Assembly: GCA_037042915.1 (NCBI GenBank)
Contig: CM073193.1
Location: forward strand, 7,068,001-7,132,000
Reading direction: 5' to 3'
Source of the DNA: Auricularia sp. M13
Taxonomy: Eukaryota; Basidiomycota; Agaricomycetes; Auriculariales; Auriculariaceae
Length of the DNA stretch: 64,000 nucleotides
Positions within the stretch are counted from its first letter, which is position 1. Each line of letters begins with the position of its first letter. Both the position numbers and the translations under genes were made by a program. This document shows positions 22,761-33,849 of this stretch, piece after piece. The notes beneath the pieces are model-generated. The model saw nothing but the letters and a program-made list of their open reading frames with translations, was not told the DNA's origin and made no database searches.

Positions 22761-25700
22761 ATGCCTACCGCCGTCGCGCTGGAAACGAAGCATGAAGACG
22801 AGTCGAGCATCAGCCAGGCGAGCAAGGACATCGAGGCAGCGGCCCATGTCGAGGCTTATACTGGTGCGTGCGGCCCACCGTCCTGTCGCGTGAGGCTCAC
22901 TGGTGTTCGCGCGGTAGAGCCGTCGCTCGAGGTATCTTCCGGGTCGCGCCAAGGATACTTGTAGTGCTCACCGCAGCCGATTAGGACCTCACCGGCGCGG
23001 CGTTCGACGACCCGAACCTCGATTACGACCATCTCGATGACTATCCTACGGAGGACTCGCCATATCCCGAGGTTCGCTGCGCTGTCGCCAACACAGACGA
23101 TCCCGATATGCCGGCGAGCACGCTCAGAGCGTGGACTATGGGTCTCCTGCTCGCTCTCGTCATCCCGTCCTGCAACCAATTTTTCTTCTTTCGATACCCG
23201 TCGGTCCAGGTTGGCGGTCTCTTTGCTCTGCTGATTGCGTTCCCTATCGGCCGTGCCTGGGAGGCTTGCCTGCCCTACTGGCGGATCGGCCGTCTCGAGC
23301 TGAACCCCGGTCCGTTTACTATGAAGGAGTACGATATCGCCATTGAGAGCCTTGCTGTCTGTCTGACGCGGCCGCAGGCACGTTCTAGTCATGATAATGG
23401 CCTCTATCGGGTCGTCCTCGGCATATGCAGTGCGTGGGATTCAGATAGACAACGCCGGGCCTGACTCGCGCCTTGCAGACAGATATCGTAGCAGTCCAAC
23501 GGGTCTTGTACAACCAGAAGTGGGATTTCATCTGTGAGACTTCACAATCCAGTTGTCAGAATTGCCGACTGAACTGCGTACCGGACGTTTAGACCAATGG
23601 CTTATCGTTATGAGCACTCAGCTCATAGGGTTCTCCATTGGAGGACTTGTCCGGCGATACCTCGTTACTCCCCCATCCATGAGTATGTCATTGTCGCACG
23701 TCACATCACCTCGACCCTCATCTCGTTTGACGCAGTATGGCCGCAAAATCTCGTTTATTGCGCACTATTCAATACTCTACATTCCTCGCGATACTTCTCC
23801 ACCTACGGCACTCGGCGAGGTATCTCCCGAGAGCGGTTTTTCTCCTATGCGTTCCTGGCATCGTTTGCATGGTGTAAGCAGGGCACCCTCGTTCTGCCCT
23901 GACCTGCCTAATCACAAGCCTCAAGATTGGCTTCCCGGATACCTCTTTACAGCGTTATCTCAGTTCGACTGGGTGACCTGGATCGCCCCAAACAATGTAG
24001 TTGTCAACCAGCTCTTCGGTTACCAACACGGGCTCGGGATGAGTTTGCTATCATTTGACTGGGCAGAAATTGCATATCTAGGGTCCCCGCTCGCCAGTCC
24101 ATGTGAGTCTCACTTCGCATACCGCCTTTTCGGATACTAACCACTGCAAAGGGTGGGCGGAGCTGAACGTTACCAGCGGTTTCGTTTTCTTCTATTGGAT
24201 CCTTACACCGATCCTCTACTACACAAACACTTGTGCGTGCGCCACATATACGTTGTACAGCTCGCGCATGCTGATGATTTTGCAGGGCAATCTCAGTATC
24301 TCCCGTAAGTTGTGAACAAACGTAGTACTCGACCGTTGACCGTTGCTCTCATAGCATCTCAAGTCGGTTCTCCTTTGACAATACCGGACACCAGTACGAT
24401 GTGCACCGAATATTAAACCAGGGCGATATCAGCATCAACATGACAGCGTACAAGGAATACAGTCCGATTTTCCTTCCGTGCGTAGTCCACTCCAAACAAG
24501 ACGTTGAGCTGACGATATCAGAACGACCTTCGCGATCTCTTACGGCCTGAGCTTTGCTGCTATCACGAGCACGATCGTGCACACATGGATCTACTACCGA
24601 AAACAAATCGTCTACCAGTCGAAACGGAGCCTCAAAGAGCAGCCTGACATCCATGCACGGCTCATGAGTGTGTATGAAGAGGTGCCCTTCTATTGGTATG
24701 CTCTCATCTTCAGTAAGTCGCTTCGCTATGCAGGATTGCGTAGTCGTGCGTTCTGACCGTCTGAAAGTCTCGATGTTTGTGTTCGGCGTTGTGGCAATCG
24801 AGATCTGGCCAACGGAGATGCCTGTGTGGGCATTTGTGTTCTCCCTCGTCGTCGGTGAGTGATATACCATGCTCTTTGTCTCCGTTCTCATGAATCGTTC
24901 TGCAGCCCTGATATACGTCGTACCGATTGGTATCATTCAAGCCTTGACCAACACACAGGTGCCGTTAAAGTGAGGAACATATGCCTCCCGTCGTTGAAGC
25001 TGCTCTGACCCTACCCCGTACTGCAGCGTGATAACCGAGCTGTTGATTGGGTATGCGCGGCCTGGCAAGCCCGTCGGTATGTCGTAAGAAAACTAATGCA
25101 TTCGTCCTTATCTGATGTCTGGACTGTAGCGATGATGCTCTTCAAGACGTACGGCTACAACACGACGTCGCAAGCGCTCGCATTCGCTCGCGACTTCAAG
25201 CTGGGCCACTACATGAAGATCCCGCCGCGCTCCATGTTCGCCGCACAAGTTGTCGCAACGGCGGTGAGCGGGACCGCCCAGCTCGGCGTACAACTCTGGT
25301 TGTTCTCGAACGTCAAGAACATGTGTGCCGAACAACACCCCGATGGATTTGTCTGCCCGTCGACGTCGACATTCGGCACCGCAAGCATCATATGGGGTGT
25401 CGTGGGCCCCAAGCTCTCGTATTCGCCCGGCCAAATCTACTAGTGAGCTCACATGGTGCAGCATAATCTTCTCTGCTTATACTGATGGCACTTCCAGTGC
25501 CCTCACGTTCTTCTTTCTCCTTGGCGCAGTGGCTCCGATATTCGGCTGGCTGTGGGCAAAACGATACCCGCGTTCATGGGCACGCTACATCAAGTAAGCC
25601 CGATATATCGCAATGGGGACCTCGTATCTTCTAAACGTGGGTGTAGCTTTCCCGTTGTGTTCAGCGGGACGGAATTGCTGCCCCCTGCACTGGGTACGTT

Positions 25701-26216
25701 CACCTCGTTCGCACACGCACGCATCACTCGAAAGCTGATGCGCTGTGCGCCTGCAGCTTCCAATTACGTGACGTGGGCGATTGTGGGCTTTTTATTTCAG
25801 TATCTCATTCGGCGGCGGCGGTTTGACTGGTGGGCAAAGTACAACTGTGCGCGATGGTTCCCCCGCCCTTGATTTCCAGTGCGAACTTATACTGGCCCAG
25901 ATGTATTATCGGCGGCGTTGGACTCGGGCGTGGCAGTCGCGACTGTGATCATCTTCTTCGCGTGCGTGCCAGCCATATTCAAGTCGAACATGAACTGGTC
26001 CAGCTGACGGTTCCCGTATTCGTATCCAGATTACAATACCCGTCCATACACAGCGCCGTCGACGGCTGGTGGGGCAATACGGTGCACAAGCGCGTGGCCG
26101 ACTGGAACGGGGTGCCTCTGCGCAAGCTCGCGCCGGGCGAAGCGTTTCGGGTGAGCCTCGTCCGACAGTGTCCTTCGTGAGGCTCACGCGACGCGTACAG
26201 GCCGAAATCCTGGTAG
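22761..26216 (+). CDS. OPT-family oligopeptide transporter
   Basis: Proton-coupled uptake of small peptides (or related substrates) across the plasma membrane, by family. The start MPTAVALETKHEDESS is at 22761. After an acidic N terminus (EDSPYPEVRCAVANTDDPDMP) comes the family hallmark MPASTLRAWTMGLLLA and SCNQFFFFRYPSV, then about 14 hydrophobic segments including IAPNNVVVNQLFGY, PILYYTNTWQSQYLPI, ELLIGYARPGKPVAMMLFKTYGY and SAVDGWWGNTV. About 18 short introns rebuild roughly 800 residues. The last part is uncertain: a 38-nt intron near 25970-26010 is very short, and the expected terminal ...GPKSW-like end at 26200-26216 is one base out of phase with the exon before it. Without that join the frame stops at 26180. 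Confidence 0.88.
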
Positions 26217-26683
26217 ACAGTCGCGCAGAAAGGTCGGATCACCTCTGCTCGCCACCCCTCTCTCCTCGCTCTGCGCACTGCCGCCCTAGCTGGCTGGCTG
26301 GACAATTATTTGCTGTCACATCTGCTATCCCACTCCCCCCAACGCATTTCCCTCACGCCGCTCCCCACTGCCATCCCCCAGCATGTTGTATCACCATGGT
26401 GTACGGTTATCTCTAACCCATCTATACGGTCGCGAATATCCTAGTAGTGTAGTATCTGACCTTTAGACGTATTTTTTTCACATCGCACAATGGAATGTAA
26501 AGTGGATTCAATCGGTCTCGATTATCGCGTTCGCGCTTACCGTACAGTAAACGGTTTCCAAATTCTATCGATCGCCTGAGTTCATCCGATTGCAATTGCC
26601 AGGTGGCCAAGAAGGTTGATAATAAGATAAAAGTACATTGAGGACGAGATGAGCGATCGGGGCGAGACAGCACGGAATAGCCA
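26217..26683. other. Intergenic, convergent 3' ends
   Basis: Between the OPT transporter and NIPSNAP 3' ends. Nothing coding recognised. Confidence 0.45.
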
Positions 26684-28027
26684 CTACTTGAGCGGGCTAT
26701 ACGACAGCGGGAGCAGCACGGACGCGTCCATGTACTTGGCCAGCTGGGCAGTCTGCAAAAAAGCGGCGATTTTAGTCGGTTACGTCTGTTGGCGGGAAAG
26801 AGACCAAAGAAAGACCAGACCTTGACGACGGTACTGCTCCAGCCATCCTGCGACCATGCCTTGTCGCGTAATTCCTTCCGCGTTTCAAAGTTACTACATT
26901 TCCATATCGTTGTGAGTGCGTGAAGGAGGGTAAGGGAGGGAGGCGGGGGACGCGTACGGGAATTGCCACATGTGGTGGACCTGGTGCAGCCTGCCGACGT
27001 GCGAGAACCAGGCGCCGACGGGCTCGGCGAACTTGCGGCGCGCCTCGATGCCGACTCGCCTGTGTGCTCAGCATCAGATCACAAGACGCGGGACTATGGA
27101 TTGAGCAGTGTGAAGCGCACCATGCTTGCTCCCAATCGAGGAGGACGCCGGGTTTTAACTTTGGATTCTGTGAGTAGGTAGTAGAGCTCGAGGGAGATGG
27201 AGGCGGACCTGGTAGGTCCGCAGCTCGAATATGCCGCCTTGGGAGTGCGGTGGTGCGGTGGGGAAAAAGGCGAATTCCTGGTTGAGCTGTTGGGTGCGGG
27301 CGGTGACGAAGGGGAGCATGGCCTGGTACGCCTTGATGTGCTGCGTGGCGAAGTATCGGTTTAGCACGCACGCGCAGTAGAAAAGGGACGAGGATGGGAT
27401 GCGTACTTCAGACTGGCGGATGAGCTGCATTGCGCGGTCGTAGCCGCCGTAGTTCTCGAACTCGAGGATGTGCACTATGACGTTGGTTGGTTCAGCAGCA
27501 AATTTTTGATAGGTGGGCGGAGGGACGCACCGAACTGGTCGAGGTCGCCGACGATGGTCTCCCAGCTGCCGGTGAGCTTGACGTGCAGCTGCGCGTCGCT
27601 GATGAGGCCGGTGTAATAGCGCTCTCTGTGCGCGGCGTCAGTCTCGGACGCGCAGACGCGTGCGGCTGCACGAACGCGGCCTGCTTGTAGTCTTCGATCT
27701 TGGACGGGATGACCTTGTGCACTGCAGAAGACGGTTAGCCTGCGCCGTGACGGTGACCGGATGCGCACATTCAAAGGCGTGGATGTACTTGCCGCGGGCG
27801 ACGAGGCGCGTGTGCTGCTGGACCTCTGCCTCGCCGACGGCCTTGGCCTCTGGGGAGCCGTGGAGGATGGACTTGATGGAATAAGAGCGAGCGCTGTGGT
27901 CAGCGGCGGGCAGAGGGGGGGCAGAGGGGGAGAGTACGTGGAGCAGGGAGACGGGACGTGCCAGAGCCAGTCTCGGGGACCGCATGCGGGCGAGGCCAGG
28001 CAGGGAGCGCGGGCCCAGCGACAGCAT
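26684..28027 (-). CDS. NIPSNAP family mitochondrial protein
   Basis: NIPSNAP proteins are mitochondrial dimeric alpha/beta-barrel proteins; animal members signal mitochondrial damage to autophagy, while the fungal role is not settled. The start MLSLGPRSLPGLARMRSPRL is an Arg-rich, acid-free leader typical of a mitochondrial presequence. The body shows SYSIKSILHGSPEAK, KVIPSKIEDYKQAAERYYTG, VKLTGSWETIVGDLDQFVHI, EFENYGGYDRAMQ, then the second half IFELRTYQ, KPGVLLDWEQAW, EPVGAWFSHVG, HQVHHMWQFP and a terminal VLLPLSYSPLK. Both ferredoxin-like halves of the family are present. Introns are all in phase and no break was found. Divergent from the nuclease gene, with 466 bases between starts. Confidence 0.9.
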
Positions 28028-28493
28028 AGTGTGCAGTCTCGGTCGTCGGGCGTGTCAAAGGTGGGGGCTTGCTTTGAACGACTGACGAGCGAGAGACAGT
28101 GATTCCCCGCACACGGCTGCCCCCGTGACTTCCTTGTCCTCTGCACCCCCGCCGACGGTCCCGGTCCTGCTTCGCGTCCAGCCTCGCTCGTAGCTTGCCC
28201 GCGTGGCCTGGGTCTGTTGAAATTTCAAACGGGGTTGCCGTTGCGTTCCCTGTGCTGTTTGCTGTGTGGGGTCCGCCAGGGTGGAAGTACAGGACGACAC
28301 TCTGACTGCACCCCCCGCTGGCCGCCACTGGCAGCTGCCCACTGGCAATCACCCAACGCGCTCCCACGTTCCAACCAAAAGACGGCCGGTGGCTTATCTC
28401 CTCCATGTGCTCGCCCAACTTCGCAACCGCCAGCGCATATAAAGCCGGCCATGTTCGCGCGATTGCCCCTCGAGGCCCAGGCTGCACATTGCC
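28028..28493. promoter_or_regulatory. Divergent intergenic region between NIPSNAP and nuclease genes
   Basis: Both flanking genes start at its edges. Long open frames cross it on the minus strand, but they are unsplit GC-rich shadow frames without motifs. A TATA box for the plus-strand gene lies at 28438-28443. Confidence 0.5.
28438..28443 (+). promoter_or_regulatory. TATA box of the secreted nuclease gene
   Basis: TATAAA 51 bases before the ATG at 28494, implying a very short 5' leader. Confidence 0.55.
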
Positions 28494-29219
28494 ATGCTCG
28501 TCTCCCTCGCCGCCCTCGCGTTCCTCGCCTCCGCACTGGCTGCGCCGGCCAACCTTGTCCCGCGCGCGCTGCCGTCCGTCATTGCTGCCTCCACCGCACG
28601 CACCTATCTCTCGGCCTGTGAGCATATGCTCTTTAACTCCCTCTGAACACACATCTCATGCATGTGTCAGTGACGGTCGCGACGCCGTCCAACAGTCCGG
28701 CATACGACCGCGACCTGTTCAAGACGTGGGACACCATTTCGGGCACATGCGACACGCGCGAGACTGTGCTCAAACGCGATGGTACCAACGTCGTCGTCAA
28801 CACGGCATGCACACCGACCTCAGGCTCTTGGACCTCCGCTTACGACGGCCTGGTCACGACGAACGCGAGCTCCTTTGACATCGACCATCTCGTGCCACTC
28901 AAGGAGGCCTGGATTTCCGGCGCACGGTCCTGGACGAACGCCTCGCGCGAGTCCTTTGCCAACGACCTCACCCGTCCCCAGCTCCTCGCCGTCTCCGCCC
29001 ACGAGAACAGATCCAAGGGCGACAGCGACGTGACAGAGTACCTGCCGCCGCTCACCAGCTTCCAGTGTACATACGTGCGCGCCTGGGTGCAGGTGTGTTG
29101 CTCTCTTTCTCTGGCGAATGCACCCTGATAATGTATTGCCGTAGGTCAAGCATTATTATGATCTTACGATTGATAGCGCAGAGAAGACGAAGCTCTCGTC
29201 CATCCTGAGTGGCTGCTGA
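28494..29219 (+). CDS. Secreted HNH-type nuclease (DUF1524 / GmrSD C-terminal-like)
   Basis: Likely a small extracellular DNase. Three exons (28494-28615, 28669-29092, 29145-29219) give about 206 residues. Residues 1-17 are a signal peptide (MLVSLAALAFLASALAA), followed by a possible propeptide ending in VPRA. The catalytic beta-beta-alpha-metal core is visible: FDIDHLVPLKEAW, where the His after Asp is the general base, then NDLTRPQLLAVSAHENRSKGD, where Asn and the Arg-Ser-Lys-Gly-Asp stretch match the family, then YLPP and a terminal helix. Four Cys (in GTCDT, NTACTP, FQCTY and the last residue) could form two disulfides. Its 3' end is only 58 bases from the converging hydrolase gene. Confidence 0.85.
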
Positions 29220-29277
29220 TCTGTATTTTACGACGCTACGTTGGTCTTCTGCATATGCAACTCGGAAACTCTGTCCT

Positions 29278-30382
29278 CTACTCATTCCCCAGCACTGCGA
29301 CGAGGTGTTCGATGAGAAGACCGGCGCATCCCACATTGGCTGCAAATATCAAGACCTTGTCAGTGCGCGCGATAATGTCGATAAGCCGACGTACGAAATG
29401 GTTGCACCCCGGGAGGACGGTGGACTTGACGCGCAAACCACGCTCGCTCGAATCCTCCGCAGCCCACTGCTCGAGCACGCGCACCGCAAAGATACACATC
29501 CACAGCGTGCGCTCTCCGACGAGCGCATGCACCGTGCGTCCCGCGAGCGCGCGGCGCGCCAGATCGTGCAGCAGCGGCGCGAACGCCGGCGCGGCGAGCG
29601 CGGCGTCGTCGACCGGGCCCAGCAGCTCCGCGAGCGGCATGCGCTCGCTCGTCGGCGCCGGGTCGGCGAGCCACGTGCGGTACTCGTACGCGCCGCCCGC
29701 CGCGGCGTGCGCGTAGTAGCCCGAGTTGTACTTGGGCAGGTCGCCGGGCGGGTAGCTCGGGTCCTTGTACGGGTTCCACGCGTCCTCGGGGTCGGGCAGG
29801 CCGAGCCCCTGCGACGCGGGATCTAGCAAAACTCGGTCAGCCCGATGCGGATTCTGCGAGCACGCGAGGCCATACCAAGGAGGATCACATGCGTGAGGCG
29901 CTTCTCCCAGGCCGCCCTCTGCGCGAGCAGCGCATGCAGCCAGACATTGCCGAGCGACCACGCGAGGACGCCCAGCTTGCCGTCGGCCGGGAGCCGCAGC
30001 TCCTCGACGATCGCGGCAACTGCTCCGGCGAGCAGCGCGCCCTGCTGCTCCAGGAATTCCGCTCTCTGTGCGCTGGTGCCTTGGGCGATGACGTCCAGCT
30101 CCGCGGCGGTGTACGGCGAGCTGCCGCCGTAGCCCCTCCAGTTGAGGCCCACAATGCGCAGCTTCGCGGCCGTCGCCAGCGGGAATAGAGGGAGGAACGT
30201 ATCTGCCGATCCGCATGACAATCAGGTCTCGATGGGGATACCATGCCCTTGCCCCGCGACGTACTGCTTCCAAACCCGAGCCCGTGCAGGATGATCACCG
30301 TGGCATAGCTTGCATCGTTTGTCGGCGCACCACTGTCAACGTACGCAAACACGATTCCCGAGTCAAGTTTGACTGAAGGCAT
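29278..30382 (-). CDS. Alpha/beta hydrolase
   Basis: A hydrolase of unknown substrate. The start MPSVKLDSGIVFAYVDSGAP is at 30382. The oxyanion-region motif VIILHGLGFGS is followed by RIVGLNWRGYGGSSPY and the nucleophile elbow GVLAWSLGNVW, an S-x-G variant with Ala in place of the first Gly. A lid-like middle part rich in Pro/Tyr follows, and a C-terminal GCNHF with the expected catalytic His. Introns near 30190-30245 and 29825-29875 restore the frame. The 3' end is uncertain: after GCNHF an intron leads to PMWDAPVF, which is family-like, but the last residues (IEHLVAVLG) lie in the next frame, a one-base slip at about 29311-29320. The stop at 29278 is shared by that last frame and by unspliced read-through. 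Confidence 0.78.
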
Positions 30383-30428
30383 TGCTGCGTAAGTACACAG
30401 GTCACCCTCTGATGAATTACCCTGCGCA

Positions 30429-30434
30429 TTTATA
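30429..30434 (-). promoter_or_regulatory. TATA box of the alpha/beta hydrolase gene
   Basis: TATAAA on the minus strand, 47 bases before the ATG at 30382. Confidence 0.5.
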
Positions 30435-30651
30435 GAGCCTCAGAACAAGCTCTTAGTCAGCCAAACAGGCGTTGACGAAAGCGCGTGGAAACGTAACGCG
30501 TGCGATTACAAATTTGCTGAGCAGTCAGATTGGTGGTGTTCTAGGTGCACGCCGACGTCCTACATCGATGGCTTTGTTATACATTCGGCGATCGTCCAAG
30601 CAGCCTTGGCAGGCGGTATTCCGTCGGACATCAAGACTCAGTCCTCGTCCT

Positions 30652-32355
30652 TCACGACCCTCGAGCTCTGCCACACAATTTCAGCTATACAGGCACAGGA
30701 CATCAGCAAAGGACAAAGTAACAAACCTTCTTCGTGATGTCGAAGGGATCAAGTCCCGCGGCCATGCGCGTGCCCGCCACGAGGCGGACCAGTCGAGGAT
30801 GTCGAACGTCGGATCGCCACGGAGCTGCTTACCAAGATGAACCGAGCGCGCGGTGAGGAGATGCTGGTGGGCGATGTCAACGGTCGGCATGGGGCAATTG
30901 TGCTCGGCGGTCAGACGGCGGATGTGGCTGCGAAGTCCCCGTGAGCCTGTGCAATTTCAGGCCACGGAGGCCGCGACAACAGACCTCGCATCCTTAATCC
31001 CGCCATCAATGGCAAACCCCTTGCTGCCGTCAAACTCGTCGTGGAGGAGCTTCGGGGCATAATGCAGGATGCTGTGCGGGATTCAGTTTGGCTGTGGCAA
31101 ACGCACTAATACCACCATGCAGATCGTTACGTACGGCGGTGCAGGGAAAACCTCTGCGAACAGCGCGCGCTCGTGAGCCGAGTAAAGGAGACGCTCGTGC
31201 AACTCGCACCTTTGAAATACTCGACGACCTGGGGACAAACGTCAATAAGAAATGCGGGTGAGAACCGGCAGAACGAACTCACATTTTCGGCGCCTACTCC
31301 GGATTTCTCAGCAAGAGTCATCGTCTCGCTCATGAGCTCCAGTTGACCGAGAATAAACGCATTGCCTATGAGCTTGAACGTGGCAGCTTCAAAGCCCAGG
31401 ATCAATCCCACGTGGTTTAGGGATGATCGAATGATCTGCGCACCTTTCTCAACATTCCCACCCAAATCAACGGCCTTGCGATAGCATTGAGCCACGTTCA
31501 CACTGCTGAACGATACACGCACACACCTTTCTCGCGATGGAAGGCACGAGAAGGTACGCAACCTCCTTCTTGCTGGCGTAGTGACCAGCCATCATGATGA
31601 TAAGTTGACGACCCCTAGCAGCCGGAGGGGCACCAGTGACCGGGCATGACAAAAAGTGCGTGTGAGGGAGCTGAGAGATTAGCTTGTCCAGGTGTCCTTG
31701 GGGAGAGAAAATTATCAGCTCATCATGAATAGTTTACCGGGAATTCTGCACACCTGCCAGGGCCGGATAGATCTTTGCCGCAGCACGTGATCAGCAACGA
31801 TTTAGTTGCAGACTCGGAAACCCCTCGCGCTCACCGTGCTCGTTTCGACAAAGATTTTTGATCTCGGCATTTGAATGTTTCCTGACTGATTGTCTATGAG
31901 CCTGGGTATTGTTCATGTCGGAGGACGGACAGAAAGGATGGCATAAATCTTCTTGTACGTCTCCTCGACGACTTCATCGGAGGCGAAGGTTGTGACGATA
32001 ATGTCCGCCTGCTTGACGAGATGCTCTAGATCTTCAGCGATGCTGGCCTTGTCGTTTCCCACGGCTTGCACGAGTTTCTCAGCTTTGGCGCGCGTCCGGT
32101 TGAATACCTAGTATAGCATTTAAGGCAAGCAGCTGGCGCACGAAGTCAACGGGCACCTACCAGCAAGGGAGGCAATGCGCCCTCTGGATGGTCGTATGGG
32201 TGGAGTGCGAGATTAGTCGCCATCTCAAAGCCCATGGCACCGAGGCCATAGAACCCGATCTGAGGCGGGCGGGGATGAGGGCTTGCTGGCCGCGAGAATG
32301 GCACGGATTGGTTTAGGCCAATGGTTCCAGACTGCGTGCGAGGGATGTGAGCCAT
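30652..32355 (-). CDS. 3-hydroxyisobutyrate dehydrogenase-like NAD(P)-dependent oxidoreductase
   Basis: Beta-hydroxyacid dehydrogenase fold; probable role in oxidation of 3-hydroxy acids, exact substrate unknown. The N terminus has PQIGFYGLGAMGFEMATNL with the GxGxxG Rossmann loop, then VFNRTRAKAEKL, DIIVTTFASDEVV, IFVETSTIYPAL and SCPVTGAPPAARGRQL, the substrate-binding G-x-P-x-A region. The C-terminal half carries HVGLILGFEAATFKLIGN, where the catalytic Lys sits in the FKLIGN helix, GFAIDGGIKDASHIRRL and GDPTFDILDW. Two problem spots: the exon join near 31880-31930 is not cleanly in phase, and the frame slips by one base at about 30781-30786 just before the conserved VAGTRMAAGLDPFD. The stop at 30652 assumes a final intron. 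A 35-residue Pro/Ser extension precedes the Rossmann fold. Confidence 0.8.
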
Positions 32356-32771
32356 TGCGCGAAGGATGTGGGCAAACGATAGCGAACGTCACGGGCGTCT
32401 TCGGCCCCTATTGCCATTGTGTGCGTCACCGATCCTCGCGCCGCGGGATCGGAAACTCTGCGGATTATCCAACATTAAAAAATCTATCTCTATTCCTATC
32501 AAGTTCCGACTTTTGAGTCACTAAGCTACGAGTGGTGAGGAGCTACAAATACAAGAGGTTGGCGAACAAACAGCGAGGCAGAACAGGAGTTTAGGGATCC
32601 AAAGCTACAGAATACAATCAGTCGTTGACGAGGCTGGGTTACAGGGGTGGATGCAGGGACGTTGGGTAGGATTGGATAATGGATGATGTTGAGTAGCGAG
32701 CACTATTCTTCTTCATAGCAAGCGTGTGTGCGTTGTGTTAGCGGTTCGTAATGTTGGGATGTAAAGTATCG
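32356..32771. other. Intergenic between two minus-strand genes
   Basis: Between the dehydrogenase start and the MYND gene stop. No coding signal. Confidence 0.4.
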
Positions 32772-33849
32772 TTAAAGCCAGACAGGTCGAAGGCATTGGG
32801 TGCGATGTTCGAGCCAGTGCTGCAAAAGGAAGTCAATCGCCGTTTCATGAGCGCCCGAACGCGGTACGTACTGAGCGTTGATGCGCTGGCCCACAGTAGC
32901 GCACGCTCTCGCAGATAGAGCAATGAAGTGTCGCTGGGGTACCGGTTGCCCAGCACTGAGAGTCAACGTCCCCACATGATTGCAAGGGCATTGTCGTTCC
33001 GTGGGCGCCCAACATTCTGGCTGGGCTGCGCGAGCCGTTGAGGAAGTCGATGGTCTCGGTCAAGATGCCAAAGGTCCGCCGAGACATGTCATCTCCCTGC
33101 TGAGCGTGGCCGTAGCCTAGGGAAGTTCGAATCAGCCAATGTTCGTGAGAGAGAAAGATTCAGAAACGACTTACAAACTCGTCGCATTGCCTCCGCCTTG
33201 TCCATTAGCACCTGCCTCTCAGTACGCGTCAATGCCGGGGGGACCATGTTCTGGTCGTAAAATGTGTGCACGATGAAGAAGTTGAATAACTAAGTCCGAA
33301 AACGGTCAGCGAAATGAGACGCCGGAGTTAGGAAACAACGGACCTGAACCACATTGCGCATGTCCTCAACTCGTCGCTGAAATGATGTTAGATGTCGTGC
33401 AAAATCACTGTGTCTTCACTTACAGGAATCCCCGGCCCCATGAAGCGACGCATTTGAATGTAGAATAATTCTCGGCCTTGTGGCGTACGAGTGAATCGAA
33501 CGAATTGGCCCTTGTCGACCACGGCATACATCATGACGGTGTATGGTGTTACAAGTATCTCGTCAGGCGTTGCCTTGTATGCGACAAATAACTTGTGCAG
33601 GTGCCTAGCACAGAACGTAGCGAAGACTGCGTTGGCGGCTGACGTTCCAAGCTCAGCAACACGTCGAATCTGCACCCCAGTCAGCATCGTTCAGCAGTAC
33701 TCGGGCAAATATACCTGAGACTCTATTGCCCGTGTCGTCTCATGCGATGTGGCGAGTGTCGCGCGAGTAAACGATTCATAGTCGTTCAGTCCGAGGATGT
33801 GCGCCAGCATACGCTCATGCGCGTGCACCTGCTCTTGGCTGAGGTTCAT
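32772..33849 (-). CDS. MYND-type zinc-finger protein
   Basis: Function unknown; MYND fingers usually bind Pro-rich partners. Start MNLSQEQVHAHERML at 33849. Exons join through introns beginning GTATAT, GTAAGT, GTCCGT, GTAAGT and GTACGT into about 280 residues. The N-terminal 200 residues are helical without a known domain (LGTSAANAVFATFCARHLHKL, YTVMMYAVVDKGQFVRF, FFIVHTFYDQNMVPP). The C-terminal finger reads CWATGTPATLHCSICESVRYC then HQ, HWLEH and a final Cys, which is the MYND C-x-x-C...YC...HW-x-x-H-x-x-x-C layout; the residue before the HQ pair that is normally Cys (C-Q) is His here. The chain stops eleven residues after the H-x-x-x-C, so the finger is terminal. Confidence 0.75.

Noticed and set aside
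27900-28652. 250-codon minus-strand frame across the NIPSNAP/nuclease interval
   Set aside because: It overlaps the start of the nuclease gene and the NIPSNAP leader in another frame and has no family features.
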